From: Moniliophthora roreri
Lineage: Eukaryota > Basidiomycota > Agaricomycetes > Agaricales > Marasmiaceae
NCBI GenBank assembly: GCA_001466705.2
Contig: LATX02000046.1
Location: forward strand, 186,001-250,000
Length of the DNA: 64,000 nucleotides
Direction of reading: 5' to 3'
Under the pieces are notes generated by a model. That model was not told the origin of the DNA and did not search any database. It saw nothing but the letters and a program-made list of their open reading frames with translations. The first letter of the stretch is position 1; each line of letters begins with the position of its first letter. Positions 22,536 through 34,300 of this stretch are shown one piece after another. The position numbers were made by a program, and so were the translations under genes.

Positions 22536-24043
22536 CTAAGGGTCAATGAAGAGTCTTAAAGCCTCCTTCATCTTCTCATCCCACTCAACCTCTTTATCAA
22601 ACCTTACAATATCCCAACCCGTCTCATCAGCTCTCCACCTCTTCTCCTTCTTCATCCGATCAGCACGGAGCTCTACCTCAGTCATTGGCGGATTATTTAT
22701 CTCCTCCTGGGTCGGCTCACGTTCTCCACGAGCCAACGCCCTCGCAGTTTTGAGTTTTTCCGGGAGAGCCTCGTAGTACTTGGCTCGCTCCTTCTCGATC
22801 TCTTCAGGCATCTTCAATAAATCCTTTTTGTAGAAAGCTTCCGCATCTTTACCCATGTCAAGGTCACCTTTCGACACAAGCGCCGGTGTAGTAGTGATAT
22901 CGGAAAACAGAGATTTGGGTTCCTCAGTAGGCGGTGAATCAATAGGTCGAGTGCAGTTCATGACTAAACGATAGCCTGCCTCTGCACCAGAGCGCACTTT
23001 GTGACGTTGGTTGAAGAAATCCCATATCATGTAAGGGATTTGCTTGAATCCAAGGTAATTTGTAAACGACACGAAGAGAATCGGGGGGAGAAGAGGTATG
23101 ATCGGCGGTGGCGCGTTTAGTGCATCTGGTACCTGTGATGAAGACTTCGCTGGAGGTGGAGGTGGAGGTCGGGCCTGAGGTAAGCGGTAGTCGAGTGCTG
23201 CAAGTGGTGGAGGATTCGACGGTGTGATTTTGGGTTCAGGAACCTCTACCGCCTTGTCCTCAACGACATCTTCAGGTTCGTCGAACCGACCATCACCCTG
23301 AAGCTCACGAGCCAGAGTTTCTTCATGGTCTACCTCCTCCAATCCATCCGTCCAACCCCTCTTCAGCCCAGCCATGAACTCTTTCCAAGTCGGTCGTCCA
23401 ACAATGACAACACCGCCTTCCAGCCTATGTTGTCGAATTTCCGCCAGCGTTCGGAACGGATAATTGGGAGGCAACACGTCCTGAGGTGGAAGCTGATCCA
23501 GTCCAACGTCAATACGACGCGACTTTCTGATACCCTCTGCAACATGCTTTGCAATGTCACCATGACGTTTCCCAACGACCATTTCATAGTCTATAGCAGC
23601 TGCAACAAAAATGGGCTACAAACACCAAGATTCAGTTTCACCACATGGTGAGAAGGAGCACAAGCCCCGACCTTGACGTACTTCCGAAAGTACCTGATAC
23701 ATTGGTCCCAATCCTCGTCTCCAGGCCATCGTGCACCATAAACCGTAACTTTTCTAGGCGACGCTAAATGGTCTGGTGAGGATTCCTCGGAAAGATACTT
23801 GACTTTCTCCACATATTCCGCCTTAATTTGTTTGCATTGTCTCCGGTCGTAGATATAATAGCCCGTAATGCTTCCCGTGATAGTCCAGAATATGAGCCAG
23901 TTGCGTGAGGGTAATTTGGGTCTTTTGTCGAGCCACGAAGGGGGTATACCGGTGAACTCGAGGGCAGCTCGTATACCTGACTTTTTGGTAGGGGCTTTTA
24001 CGGTTGAGGAGGATGAGGGAGTTTCGACATCCTGGGAGTTCAT
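22536..24043 (-). CDS. TIM54: Mitochondrial import inner-membrane translocase subunit Tim54
   Basis: TIM22-complex subunit for carrier-protein insertion into the inner membrane. Exons 24043..23672 and 23615..22536 give 483 residues. After a Ser/Thr-rich N-terminus comes the Tim54 hallmark GIRAALEFTGIPPSWLDKRP, then LPSRNWLIFW and one membrane segment (TGSITGYYIYD). The intermembrane-space part has VTVYGARWPGDEDW, PIFVAAAIDYEMV and a Pro-rich loop (about 23130-23220). The C-terminal helical region ends EALRLFIDP. I chose the start at 24043 because the family signature follows ~20 residues later. The frame stays open upstream to 24184 (another ATG) and beyond, into the neighbouring F-box gene. 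Confidence 0.88.
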
Positions 24044-24245
24044 GCCAGAGTTGGTCGGAACGTCCGGGAGGAGTAATTTTTTTGTGATCGCGTGTCTGCC
24101 GCCGACGGTACGGAATTTGCCGTTGGCACGACCCCGTATGACCGCACCTTCTGCGTTGTAACTCCAACGAACGAATCTAACCATACAAATAACCTCAGTG
24201 AGTACGCTACTTCTCTTTTGGCAGGCAGAATCGAATAATTTTGGA
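24044..24245. promoter_or_regulatory. Bidirectional promoter, TIM54 / F-box gene
   Basis: 202 bases between divergent start codons. Part of it stays open in the TIM54 frame, so a longer TIM54 leader cannot be excluded. Confidence 0.4.
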
Positions 24246-25715
24246 ATGCAGATGTTTAGCTCTGTGAAGCAGAGTGCCAGTAATCCTACAGTTCTCCCTC
24301 GATTGCCAAACGAAACTCTTTGTACCATCTTCCACTTGTTCGTCTTTGGAACAAGCAATGGGTTGGGAGATGACACTCTGAATACAGATTCCTCATCCTA
24401 TTCAGTGGACTACTGTACATGGCCGGATGTCTTCGACCTGAAAAACGGCCCTTGGTTGCTGGGAAGAGTATGTAGCAGTTGGCGGTCAATAGCACTTTCT
24501 CTGCCTGCTATTTGGCAGCGCTTCCAGTTACGTCCCTTTCGACGACCGTTCACGAAAGATATCATGTCAACCTGGTTTCATCGTTGCAAAAAGAGTAAAT
24601 CTCTTTCATTCCGACTTTCATTTGCCGATATGGAGGACAAAGATATTAGTCGGTCAACCCTTGAAGTCGTCATGTTGGAATCACATCGCTGGAACACGCT
24701 CGAAGTGATTAATCCATGCTTCGAGTTTTGGAGAACACTTAATCTGTATCATGTCGGTGATCGACTCGACTCTCTTGAACGACTGGTATTACTGTCGGAC
24801 GAGGATGATGAGGAAAGGTTATTCGATCCTGGCCTCTATCACGTCTTCCAAAATGCCCCAAAGTTACACTCAGTCATCAACAACAGTCATTTCACGTTGA
24901 TTGAAGCTTCCCTTCCTTGGGGTCAATTAACAGAGTACCGAGGGCTCGATCTCGTCCCTTCCCGGGATCACTTTCATATCCTGCATCGTTCTAAGAACCT
25001 AGAACGGTGCTATCTGGCATTCCAGACACATTGGTTCACCATGGCTCATGGCCTATCTTTAGGTACCCCGATGGTACTCCCAAATCTCACACGACTCACC
25101 ACTAGATGGTTCTTCTATGATGATGGCCTATCAGCTTTGTTCCGCAGTTTGCGGCTACCTGCCTTGAATCATCTGTCGTTTCTGGGCGGGCATTACCATT
25201 GGTTTGACCGTGAACTCGCGGACTTACCTTTTGTTCTTCAGTCCTCGGGTTGTCAGCTCGAGACACTGGAGCTCTCGGGCGCAGTCGGCAATACGAATGG
25301 CCTATCAGAGGTCCTCGCCAGCGTTCCAGCAGTCACCGATCTTTGTTTATGGGTGAATCCGACTTCATCAGCAGTCCACGAGGTCATAATTTCACTCCTC
25401 CGCATTCATGGTGAAGGGCGGCTTTTACTTCCAAAGCTGAACCGTTTAGAGTTCTGTATCCTAGAACCCGGAGATTTTCATTCGGTGGATTTGACAGCGC
25501 TCGCGGAAATCCTGCGATGGCGGTGGTCTCATCTTCCTTCAAATGCATATATCCAACGTCTCTGTATCACTCTTTGCATGGAGTATGTCGAACGAGGGGA
25601 AAAGCGGTCTTTGCCTCCGCTTTTGGAGACTTTACAGGAAGAAGGACTGGAAATTGTAGTTCGCTCGATTGCTGGAAGCGACTGTAGCTGGGAAACGCCG
25701 TTATTAACACACTAA
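24246..25715 (+). CDS. F-box/LRR-like protein, intronless
   Basis: Substrate-adaptor type protein of the large, lineage-expanded agaric F-box family, likely binding Skp1 in SCF ligases. A single exon of 489 residues starts at the ATG at 24246; the frame is open 16 codons upstream without an ATG. The F-box is at about residues 15-75: LPRLPNETLCTIFHLF, then LGRVCSSWRSIALSLPAIW. After it come irregular leucine-rich segments (LDSLERLVLL, VLPNLTRLTTRW, LPALNHLSFL, LETLELSG) and the typical closing YIQRLCITLC and LLETLQEEGLEIVV. An intact relative of the decayed copy at 59.5-62.3 kb. The substrate is unknown. Confidence 0.8.
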   Translation: MQMFSSVKQSASNPTVLPRLPNETLCTIFHLFVFGTSNGLGDDTLNTDSSSYSVDYCTWPDVFDLKNGPWLLGRVCSSWRSIALSLPAIWQRFQLRPFRRPFTKDIMSTWFHRCKKSKSLSFRLSFADMEDKDISRSTLEVVMLESHRWNTLEVINPCFEFWRTLNLYHVGDRLDSLERLVLLSDEDDEERLFDPGLYHVFQNAPKLHSVINNSHFTLIEASLPWGQLTEYRGLDLVPSRDHFHILHRSKNLERCYLAFQTHWFTMAHGLSLGTPMVLPNLTRLTTRWFFYDDGLSALFRSLRLPALNHLSFLGGHYHWFDRELADLPFVLQSSGCQLETLELSGAVGNTNGLSEVLASVPAVTDLCLWVNPTSSAVHEVIISLLRIHGEGRLLLPKLNRLEFCILEPGDFHSVDLTALAEILRWRWSHLPSNAYIQRLCITLCMEYVERGEKRSLPPLLETLQEEGLEIVVRSIAGSDCSWETPLLTH

Positions 25716-26037
25716 TGGCTGCAGTATCAGTGAAATATTCAGCCTGCGATGAATGATTGGGAAAGACGAGCAAATCACAAATTATTACGTTGTGGGGTTA
25801 CAGGGTAAGAAGGCAAGATATTATTAAGTGAACATAACCTAGCAAATGACCGGCCGCCTTACATCGACATCGACAGTCCAGTCAAGGGAAGCATCTTCAC
25901 CTAGACTGCTTAATCAAACAGGGATTTGAAGACTAGCATTCTAGCTAAATTCTAGGCGCGTTTCCATCAGAGGAGTATGACAAAGCGAAATGCCTGAATA
26001 TCCATGTACGAATATACCTGTAGCCCTAGTAAAGTAC
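25716..26037. other. Intergenic between convergent genes
   Basis: 322 bases between the F-box stop (+) and the peroxidase stop (-). Holds both 3' UTRs. Nothing else was recognised. Confidence 0.5.
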
Positions 26038-27976
26038 TTAGAATGAAATACCCCCCGTTTCCACAAAATTTTGGATAAAGCTCTCTCCGCCAACAATTCC
26101 TTGAACATTCAAGTAGGTGATAGAACCACTAGCGTTTGCTGAAAAGAAAGTAAAACCAGCTGTAGGAGAGAAACGGGTGTCAGGAAGTAGTTGAATCATC
26201 TCTCTCTTTGGTAAGAAATCGATTGGGCTGCTTGCAGGCTCATACGTCTCAACCGATACTTGAGACGACTCGTCCCCTCGAACCTTCATTCCCAAGTCAG
26301 ATCAATGTGTAAATGAACCAAGAAAGTAGAATAGACTCGCCGCTACGACGAAATTGATAGGATTGCTGAAATCGGGAGTGAATATACGTTTAGACCGACC
26401 AAGGTCGAGAAGAACTGTGTCCTGGTCAATGACATAGCCTGATCCGCCGTTGTCCACAACGACAGGTTCCGAACCATCTCCTTCGTTGATTTGAAACCAG
26501 AACCTGGAAATGGAGCTCGTCATGTTAATTTTGGCGCTAAAAGTATACTGCGTTCCTTCGGTGATACCCCGCATAAGGGTGAGATATGTGAAACTTGCTC
26601 TTCGAGAAGACGTAGGCTGTACAGAACATCCTGAGGTGCCGCATACTGACCCTTGACGGTCAGCCCAGAACAGGGTAACTGTTCTCTGTGCATTTGAGGA
26701 GAGTAGCTGTTACATAGAAAAGATTATATCGGTGCCTTGTATACCGAGGTAAATTAAACGATACTCACCCTTAAGTTGGTTGACAGCGTGAATGTGCTGT
26801 CGCTGTCGGGGAACAATCGAGTGTCGCCGACTTTGTACTTAATGGGCTCCACGACTTCGGACAGTTTGACATCCTTAGGCACCGTGTTGACCATACGCTC
26901 AAACAGACTGCTACAGGTCTTGCTGAAGCTATCCGGCAATGCTATACTGAATGTTGGGTGTTAGAACTGTGGACGGAATACTCGAAGGTACACCATACCT
27001 CTGCATGGTGACGTTTTTATCACTAGAGAAGATACGAAGATCTGAATTTGTTGTGGTGTTAGGTCCAACAACCAAAGGATTATTCGTGGTTCCCGATAGG
27101 TATTCAGTCACACTGGCAACAACATCAACGATAAACTGCGAACAAGAAAACACAAAGTACTCACACAACATTATCAAACTGGATTGTCGAGTCGAACGTG
27201 GTGAGATTGACTGATGTATCGTGGATGACTTCAGGGAAGTCTTCGCGTCTGACGCCGCCCAAAGTGTGCCCACACGCGACGAGCGCAATCATTTCGGACT
27301 CGGTGAAGCCCTGACGCCTGAATGACTCTGTATGAGACGCCAGATCTTGTTGAGGCTCAGGAACCCCAGGTGGTCCAGCTGCAGTTGCGTCGACTCTCCC
27401 GGCTCTAAAGGGAACGATTGGCCCACCGCATGCAGCGACACCGATCACGGCACCCATCGCGATGGTATCTGCGACTGTAAGACAGTGAATACATATCCGA
27501 GCAATAGACGAGCGCGCACTTACGCCCAGTCGCGGGACTCGTAAAAAGGACAAAATCGTTAATTGAAGCTAGCATTCCCGAGCCTATGTTCTAGCAAGTA
27601 TTTCAGGGGTGTTCACCAGACAGAAGAAATAGGCCTACTTCAGGCCGATCCAGTTCATATGCAATCGAACCATCGAGACCTCCGGTACCGTCGTCTACGT
27701 TGTGCGTTGCCATATCATGATAGGCCTAAGCTCGAGCATGAATATCAATTGTAACGAGACCTGATTTAGAAAGAGACGTACAATTCGAACCCACTGGGCA
27801 GCAATAGTGGTTTCGTCTCGAGGAGCACAGTCTATAGCTATCGCTGACAAGAAGCTGTCTCCAAAGAGAACCTTGTCGGCGTATTCAACCTGAGGATCAG
27901 GCCAATGGTACGCCCGCGCTGCGAGGCCGTGTAGCACGATGGAGCCCAAGACTGTCTTCGCTAGATGTGAAGACAT
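26038..27976 (-). CDS. Secreted plant-type haem peroxidase with long C-terminal beta-rich region
   Basis: Extracellular fungal peroxidase of the plant/class II superfamily, 520 residues. Exons: 27976..27782, 27725..27639, 27590..27524, 27474..27165, 27112..26999, 26946..26769, 26706..26341, 26283..26038; the sum is in frame. A signal peptide covers about residues 1-20 (LGSIVLHGLAARA). The distal haem side shows RIAYHDMATHNV with Arg and His in the usual spacing. The proximal side shows MIALVACGHTLGGVRREDF. From about residue 300 onward the protein is Thr/Ser-rich and beta-like, with no haem motif; its role is unknown. The last intron (26340..26284) needs a GC donor (GCGAGT). It is not an obvious lignin or Mn peroxidase, because I see no tidy Mn-site acidic trio. 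Substrate unknown. Confidence 0.82.
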
Positions 27977-28811
27977 ACTGCAACTCGGAGGGGAGGCGGA
28001 AATCAGCTTGGGTATCTGGACATCTTTTATGTATGGCGAACTCGGTGAATAAACACCGTGATGTCCCTGCAGGCTTTTACCGCTAGAGTCAATTACAATC
28101 AACCAACCCAGGCGCTTCTCGAGCCCGACTATCGTTAAGTTGCGAGGCACTCCTAGCCAATTACGATGTCGCAAATACTGAAGTGTGCGCGGCAGCTGTG
28201 AGAATTGTGCCTGAATCTGGATGATTCAACAAGGGTCGACACGATAAAGATCTTCATACCTGATGCTTATCACCGTTTAGGGCCCCACATAGTTGTCTAT
28301 ACTGGGCCAAGTCGTAGCTGTATCATCGACACAAGGAGTTGGGCGGGGAAGGTGAATACTGCGAATCGGTTTCTCCCATTTCGCGTGGTTAGGTGCTTCA
28401 GCATGGGTACAGGGAGAGGAACACTTGGCTCCGGCGATCAACAGCTGTAGATATCAATGAATTGAATTTTGTAGATGCTGCTGCGGAAAATCATGCAGCT
28501 TGAGGACGGCGAAATTATCCTGGTCCGCTTTGCCAGAGAAGAGACTACGGGCCTGAATATTTCAGACTTGAGAAAAAACGACGATGTGTCATTGACCGAA
28601 AGACACCCACCAGAACATCCTTTCCCGGGGAAATTGAGCACCCCAAAGCAAGGCGCCAATGCCTACAGGCACGAAGGACCGATTGAGTAGACGAGTTTTC
28701 GGTTGCTTTTATGGGGGAACACAGGGAAAGGCTTGAATGCCGGCTGTTCTGAGGTGAGTAGCCAAGATATCTATCTCCATCTATCTTTCCTTCCACCATC
28801 TCGCACCATAT
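27977..28811. other. Intergenic, peroxidase promoter side
   Basis: 835 bases between divergent genes. Short open frames (for example 28205..28450 and 28475..28690, plus) have no recognisable motif, signal or neighbouring exon and are treated as chance. Holds the peroxidase promoter and that of the MYND locus. Confidence 0.45.
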
Positions 28812-30080
28812 ATGTCTCAGGTGAACGCAACCCACTACGTTCCTATCCAGACATCCTCGGGTTCAGTCAATGCCTTGGTCATGCCCGAGGAGGGTAATTT
28901 TAAGCCCAATTTCTTGTTTGGGCAACCGTTGTTAGCTGTAGGAGATTCACTCTTCTAGTTTATTCAGAGCTACTCATTCTAGTTGCAGAAGCAAAGCACC
29001 ATTCATTTCCCTGGCATGGGCTACAATGCCGTTTTCATGGAGTCGGAAAGAGCAGAAGAGTTCGTTTGACAACTGAAAAGGTTACCAAATGGCCGGCCAC
29101 CTTATGTTGAACGATTTTCTACTTATCCGTGCCAAGTTTTTAGCAAGAGCGGCGTCACACTACGGGTACGCTACCGATCCGCTATCCGTCCAACGCCATG
29201 AATTGAAAGCATACCAGATCGAACCCCTTATTGGAACTGCGGACAAGGCCATCTACTTGCGACTTTCGGACATCAAGAAGCTTGGGCTGGAGGACACCGG
29301 CAAGGAAGTCATCACTCGACAAGGCAAATGTAAGATGTACGGGCGTGTTTTTCTTGATTATCTCAAGTGATATTGATTCAAGTGTATTCTCAGATACCAG
29401 GGCGATATCTCATTCAAATTACCGGATGATTACAACGCAGGAGCGTACACCTACCGTTTACAGTATGCCTACGGACTCTCACCAGAAATCACCGATCACA
29501 TTCAAGCTGACTATGGGAAAAATAACAAGAAACAGGGGTATTTGCAATTGCAACTTTGAAAATATCGACAGTCTCATGTCAAATTATTTTAACACCAGGC
29601 ATAATTGGCGTTACTCTACTCCATCGACACATGACTCTCTTACATCGTGGAGACATGCATGTCATCGACCTCAGCAAACTCTCTCCTTTTGCTAAGCTCT
29701 TCAAGTCTGGCCTTCAAGGAGGTCCATACTTCTCAACTGAAGGTCGAGAAACGAGATTGACGTTCAAAACGCTTGAAGATGTTACCCTAGACAATTGTCT
29801 CGCCTTTGCAAGAGCATACCCAGATCCTCCCTTTGACTACTTCAATCCGCGTCCTATTGACTCGACATTCACTGTGCTAGAGAAGTGCAGAACTTGCGGC
29901 AAGCTTGAGAACGAGGAAAGCAAGCTATTTCGTTGTTCCAAATGTTCAACAGAAAGACGGTCGCGATCTGCTCTTTACTGTAGTAAGGATTGTCAAAGGG
30001 CTGATTGGAAGGCAAGGCACAAGGAAGAACATGCCGGCGTGCGTGAATGGGATTTAGGGGCTACCATTGATGTCACTTGA
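28812..30080 (+). pseudogene. MYND zinc-finger gene with in-frame stops
   Basis: Related to the lineage-expanded MYND-finger proteins of agarics. Recognisable pieces: 28812..28937 (start MSQVNATHY); 28989..29165, which reads HFPGMGYNAVFMESERAEEFV, then TGA at 29067..29069, then QLKRLPNGRPPYVERF in the same frame; 29218..29367 (EPLIGTADKAIYLRLSDIKKLGL to VFLDYL); after two more in-frame TGAs (29368, 29374), GDISFKLPDDYNAG from 29401; and an intact C-terminal exon in another frame with CRTCGKLENEESKLFRC, CSKC, YCSKDCQRADWKARH, stop 30080. Reading CGA for the first TGA would restore the family motif. The 27-base stretch 29371..29397 is too short for a normal intron. It is probably inactive, or it encodes only a C-terminal MYND fragment. 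Confidence 0.55.
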
Positions 30081-30578
30081 GTACTACCGTTGTTCTATAC
30101 ATGCTCGCCGTCGTCATAGAAAGTCCTGCCCCAGGTCTGATCTGAAGTCTCCCGATGTTTTCGCGAATCGCACCATATTGCATTGATACAATGCAGGCTA
30201 TGAGGTCTCAGGAGATTTTGTTGCTTCTAAAGCTAGAGCCAGTCAGCTCGGCTCATTGCAGGCACAGAAGCATCTCGAACATTCGAGACGAAAATTCGAT
30301 AGGTCGAATCAATTACTATAACTAAGTACTCCGTCACATTCGATTCTGAGTGGTATAGCTCAAGCCTCTACAGCAACAGCTCACGAACCCTTGAATAAGT
30401 CCCCTTTCGCAGGCTTGCTGTGTACTTGCTGTGATTGCTGTGATGATCCTATTTACGTGAGAAATGTACAGCCACCAAAGGTGTGATGGAATACTGTCGT
30501 CATCGCCTAGAATCTCTCCTTGTGTTCGTTTAAAAAGGTTTGATCCGCAGCAGAGATGCTCCTTCATCACTATCCACC
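30081..30578. other. Intergenic
   Basis: 498 bases. Contains the 3' region of the MYND locus and the promoter of the membrane-protein gene. No repeat, RNA gene or coding signal was recognised. Confidence 0.5.
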
Positions 30579-31233
30579 ATGTTACGCCCCCTTACGACTC
30601 TCATTCCAATATTCATGGTCGTCCAATCCATTTCTGCTCAAACTGTTCGGCGGAGGCGCAGTAGCGTTGGTCGAATTATTGCTGGTGTCGTTGTCGGTGA
30701 GTAGCCAATTTCTCATCAAGTTGCATCAGCCGTTAATCGAGCAAATTGCATCGCAGGAGTGCTATGCTTGATTGCGCTCTGTATTCTTGCATGTTGGCTC
30801 ATGACGCGTCGTCGTCGCAGTCGAATGTCGACCGGCGTTGCCACCACTGGCGGTACATCTGGCTTTGGGACCAGTGGCGGGAAGCCGCTATTCGGAGGCG
30901 GGAATATCAATTGGTTCGGTCGTCCAAATCACGACCAGAATCAACCATACGGTCACCAACAGCCTTATGAACAGCAATCTTATGGCCAACAGCCATATGG
31001 TCAACAGCAGCAGCAGCAGCCTTACGGCCAACAGCAGCCATACCAGCCACCGCCCTCGTACCAAGGGCAGTACCCTCCAAGTGGAAAGGAAGGCAGTTAC
31101 GCTCCTCCCCCCGGACCCCCTCCGCAAGCTCATACCACAGTGAGTAATGATCAAGCCTCGGTTCGTGTCGAATGTTAATTACATCTGATAGGGTGGACCA
31201 AATGACCAATTCATTGGTGGCTTCAGGGCTTAA
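30579..31233 (+). CDS. Single-pass membrane protein with Gln/Pro/Tyr-rich cytosolic tail
   Basis: 180 residues from exons 30579..30696, 30757..31139 and 31192..31233. A signal peptide (LIPIFMVVQSISA) is followed by a short basic stretch, VGRIIAGVVVG, and a membrane segment VLCLIALCILACWL. A stop-transfer cluster TRRRRSR comes next. The tail carries QQPYG and QQQPY repeats (CAG-rich, about 30955-31040) and PPPGPPPQ, a pattern also seen in the Pro-rich tails of fungal membrane proteins that bind WW or SH3 domains. An apparent relative is encoded at 54.3-54.9 kb, with the intron at the same place and phase just before the membrane helix. Function unknown. Confidence 0.78.
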
Positions 31234-31390
31234 AATCTATACCCCATATAACATGAATGGGAACGAAAGGACTAGTGTATAAACTTTTCGATGTATTTAC
31301 ATATTTCGTTTCATCTGAAGGACGCTTTATAGCTCTGTTACTAAACATTACGCTCTAATAGTCAAAAAACACGAATGTTCATGATGCCGA

Positions 31391-34300
31391 TCAACGCTTG
31401 GATTTACTCTTCCCGTTTGCTCTCGTTCCCGCGTGAATCCCTCCGACAGTGAAGGTATTGTTTGTTCCGTTTGCCCTCGGCTTCCCGCTCTTCCTTTTTG
31501 GCTTGGCTCCCTCGTTTGCCGCACGCCTTGCTCCCTTCATGTCCATATACACATCCACCTCATCATTCATGTCTGAGTGGCCGTTTACCGCTTCTCCTTT
31601 TCCTTTAACTAGACCAGGCTTCTCCAAATCTTCTACAGCACCAAGCATGCAATCCAGCGCCACTAATGCAAAGCTGTTCGCACCAAACCTTTTTCCTTCA
31701 TCCGGATCCACCGCCCTGTTCAAGGCATACTCCCATGCCAGCCATGATATCTTCAAGGCCTCTTTCACCTCATCTTCGGACTTGTCTTTCCCCGTCGAAA
31801 ATGCCCTCTTGACTTCGTTCACTAATGTATTGGCGTGAGTCCTCATCCTATATATCCTATCCTTCCTCCATCTCCTCTGTGAACATTTCGCCAAAATAGT
31901 ACCCATTACCACTTCGGCCTCCAACAGCGTCACTCCGGGCGTATTGCTCAACGTATGCGTGGCGCATATATACCTCAACTCGTCTCGGTATCTGTGAAAG
32001 ATCTGTGCAATTTGATCGCTCTGATCTTGGTCTTGCGGCATCATGCCCAAGCACGATACGATTGTGTCGCTCAGTATACCGCTGATAGCTGTCCACGTGC
32101 TCGAGTTGGTTGGGTTGGATAACGTTGAAGCAATTTCCGTTGGCTCGGCCAATTTGACTTTGCGGAACATCTCGCCCAAGGCCCGAGTGGACATGTAGTA
32201 GTCGGTTCCTCGGGGATCGACAACTTCCGCTGCGTGCCAGTCTGGTTTGCATCGAATAAGGGCGGAAGGTAGTTTTTCCTTGTCCAAGTCAACTGGGATA
32301 CCGTTCTTTGGGTAATCGACGGCCTGGTGATAAATTGTCTGTTAGGATCAATAGATAGCGACCGGACATGAAGAAGACACACTTGAGAACAGAGTTTTGC
32401 AAGTTTTTCACAATCTCTGTCGTGGATTCCATCCTAGATTTAAGAATAAATACCTTGTCCACATTGATTTTAAATAATCATTACTTTCGATTGGTCTACA
32501 ATTATGACATCAGCATCAGGCTCTAAACGGTTGGCTCGAACTTACCAGCAATGACCAATAAGCGATCCGATAACAGTCCCTAGGAACCATAATCAAAGGA
32601 AGTGGGTTTCAATGAAAGGACCACTCACCAGCACGTCTGAGTTGATATAATTCACAATGAAATCACAGATATCCCTGGGCTCGACGGTACGGTCTTCCTG
32701 TAATGTCAACGTTTGACCAGCTTCGTACGACATAGGTTTATTGTCCAATGGGGGCTGGAGCTCGGGGTAGGTAATCACATCGTACAGATCCCTAAGGAGG
32801 TCTTTGTAAAAGGGAAGAGAACCGGCGCAGTAACAAGAATGACGCACCCGTCCAAGTCGCCGCCTCCCAATTTCGATGCGAGCGACCGTTTACCTATTAA
32901 AATCAATCTGATGTGAGTAGTAAAAGATCGATCGCATACTATGACGTACCACGACTCGGAAGAACCACGACATTTTTCATATGAGCGAACAAACACAGCT
33001 TGCCAGTGGGTGGTTTGCCAATGGCATGAACAGTTTGGACTTGAGGCAGGAAGTGCACAATAAGTGTCTTACAAGTATTACAAAAGATAAATTCATACTC
33101 ACTGTCTCCCGGATGTGCAACAGGGCTACGCGAGATCGTGCATCTTCCCTCAAGGTATATAGGCTCCGGATCTTCAGGTCTCTGAACGCAGGCTACCACA
33201 GAAACACGTCCTTCGTCAGGTGAATTTAAAAGTGAATTAGAAACCAACCAAAGATGTGTCCTTCTGGGAGTGTATACACATCCTCGTATCCCTTTTCCTC
33301 GTAAGCTGGGCCTTCGTCTGCGACGCCAACAAGAAGATAACTGTCAGGAATCGGTATCCTAGCACTATGCTTGATCTCCCGAAGGATATCCATTCGTCCC
33401 ACCTCACGCAGTTGTTGCAGGAAGGGGTTATCAATGTTAACGCCACTCTTGCTCGGAGCCTTCGTACCAATATAGGATCCGCGTTGGTGAAGCCGTTTGA
33501 GGATCCATGGGACACGGAAGCCGGTCCCAAGGCTATGGTCTTGCATGAAGTTTGAGCTAGCTTCCAGGCTATCTTCAATGGTGTAAACCTCCGCAACAGC
33601 TAGATCGAGAAGGTCGAGAAAAGCTTGTTTCTTAACCTGACGATCTTCAAGAATCGTGACGAGAGGTCTGAAACACGACGTGCATCAGCCTGGAGATGAA
33701 TGTAAGAGAGAGCGATGAGCATCACTTACCTGTTGAGGTACGATTTATTCGGGCGCTCGAAAGCGCGGGCAATCTCAATGTCGGCTTCGACAGCAGAGCG
33801 ATTGCTGAACTTCCTCATACTTGGTCTTAACCTCATCCTGATTTTGCCTCCATGTTTGTCCAACTCCCTGTCGACCGCAACCATTCCCTTAAAACCCAAG
33901 AAGCGAATTTGAAACTAAGGATACAGCGATGAATATATATCAAAAAGAGTGCAACACGTCGGGAAACTCACAGCCGAGGGTCTCACAAATTGTGAGCGAT
34001 ACCATTCTGACCGATCTTTGCACAGCGCATCCCAAATCTCGTCTGCAAGCGATTCGGATATAGTACCAACACCGTCTGTTGCCAGATAAGGTTCCTCTCC
34101 CAGATCCCGCATCATTTCCCACTGATCACGACGAATCTTGACCGACGGATCAGTTGCAGTGAATGCTTGAGCGATCCTGGCGGCAAATTTTGAAGGCTGC
34201 TTCAACAGCTTCGAATCCTTCTCGTAAAAACCAAAAGCCTTGTCCTCTTCAGTATAGTCACTTTCGTTGAGATCTTTGAAATCACCGATTGAATCACGGA

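Noticed and set aside
28205..28690. Short open frames upstream of the MYND locus
   Set aside because: No motif, no splice-compatible partner and biased composition; likely chance.
29231..29695. 154-codon open frame across the MYND locus
   Set aside because: Its residues are not protein-like and do not lead to the MYND exon; the other frame carries the family motifs.
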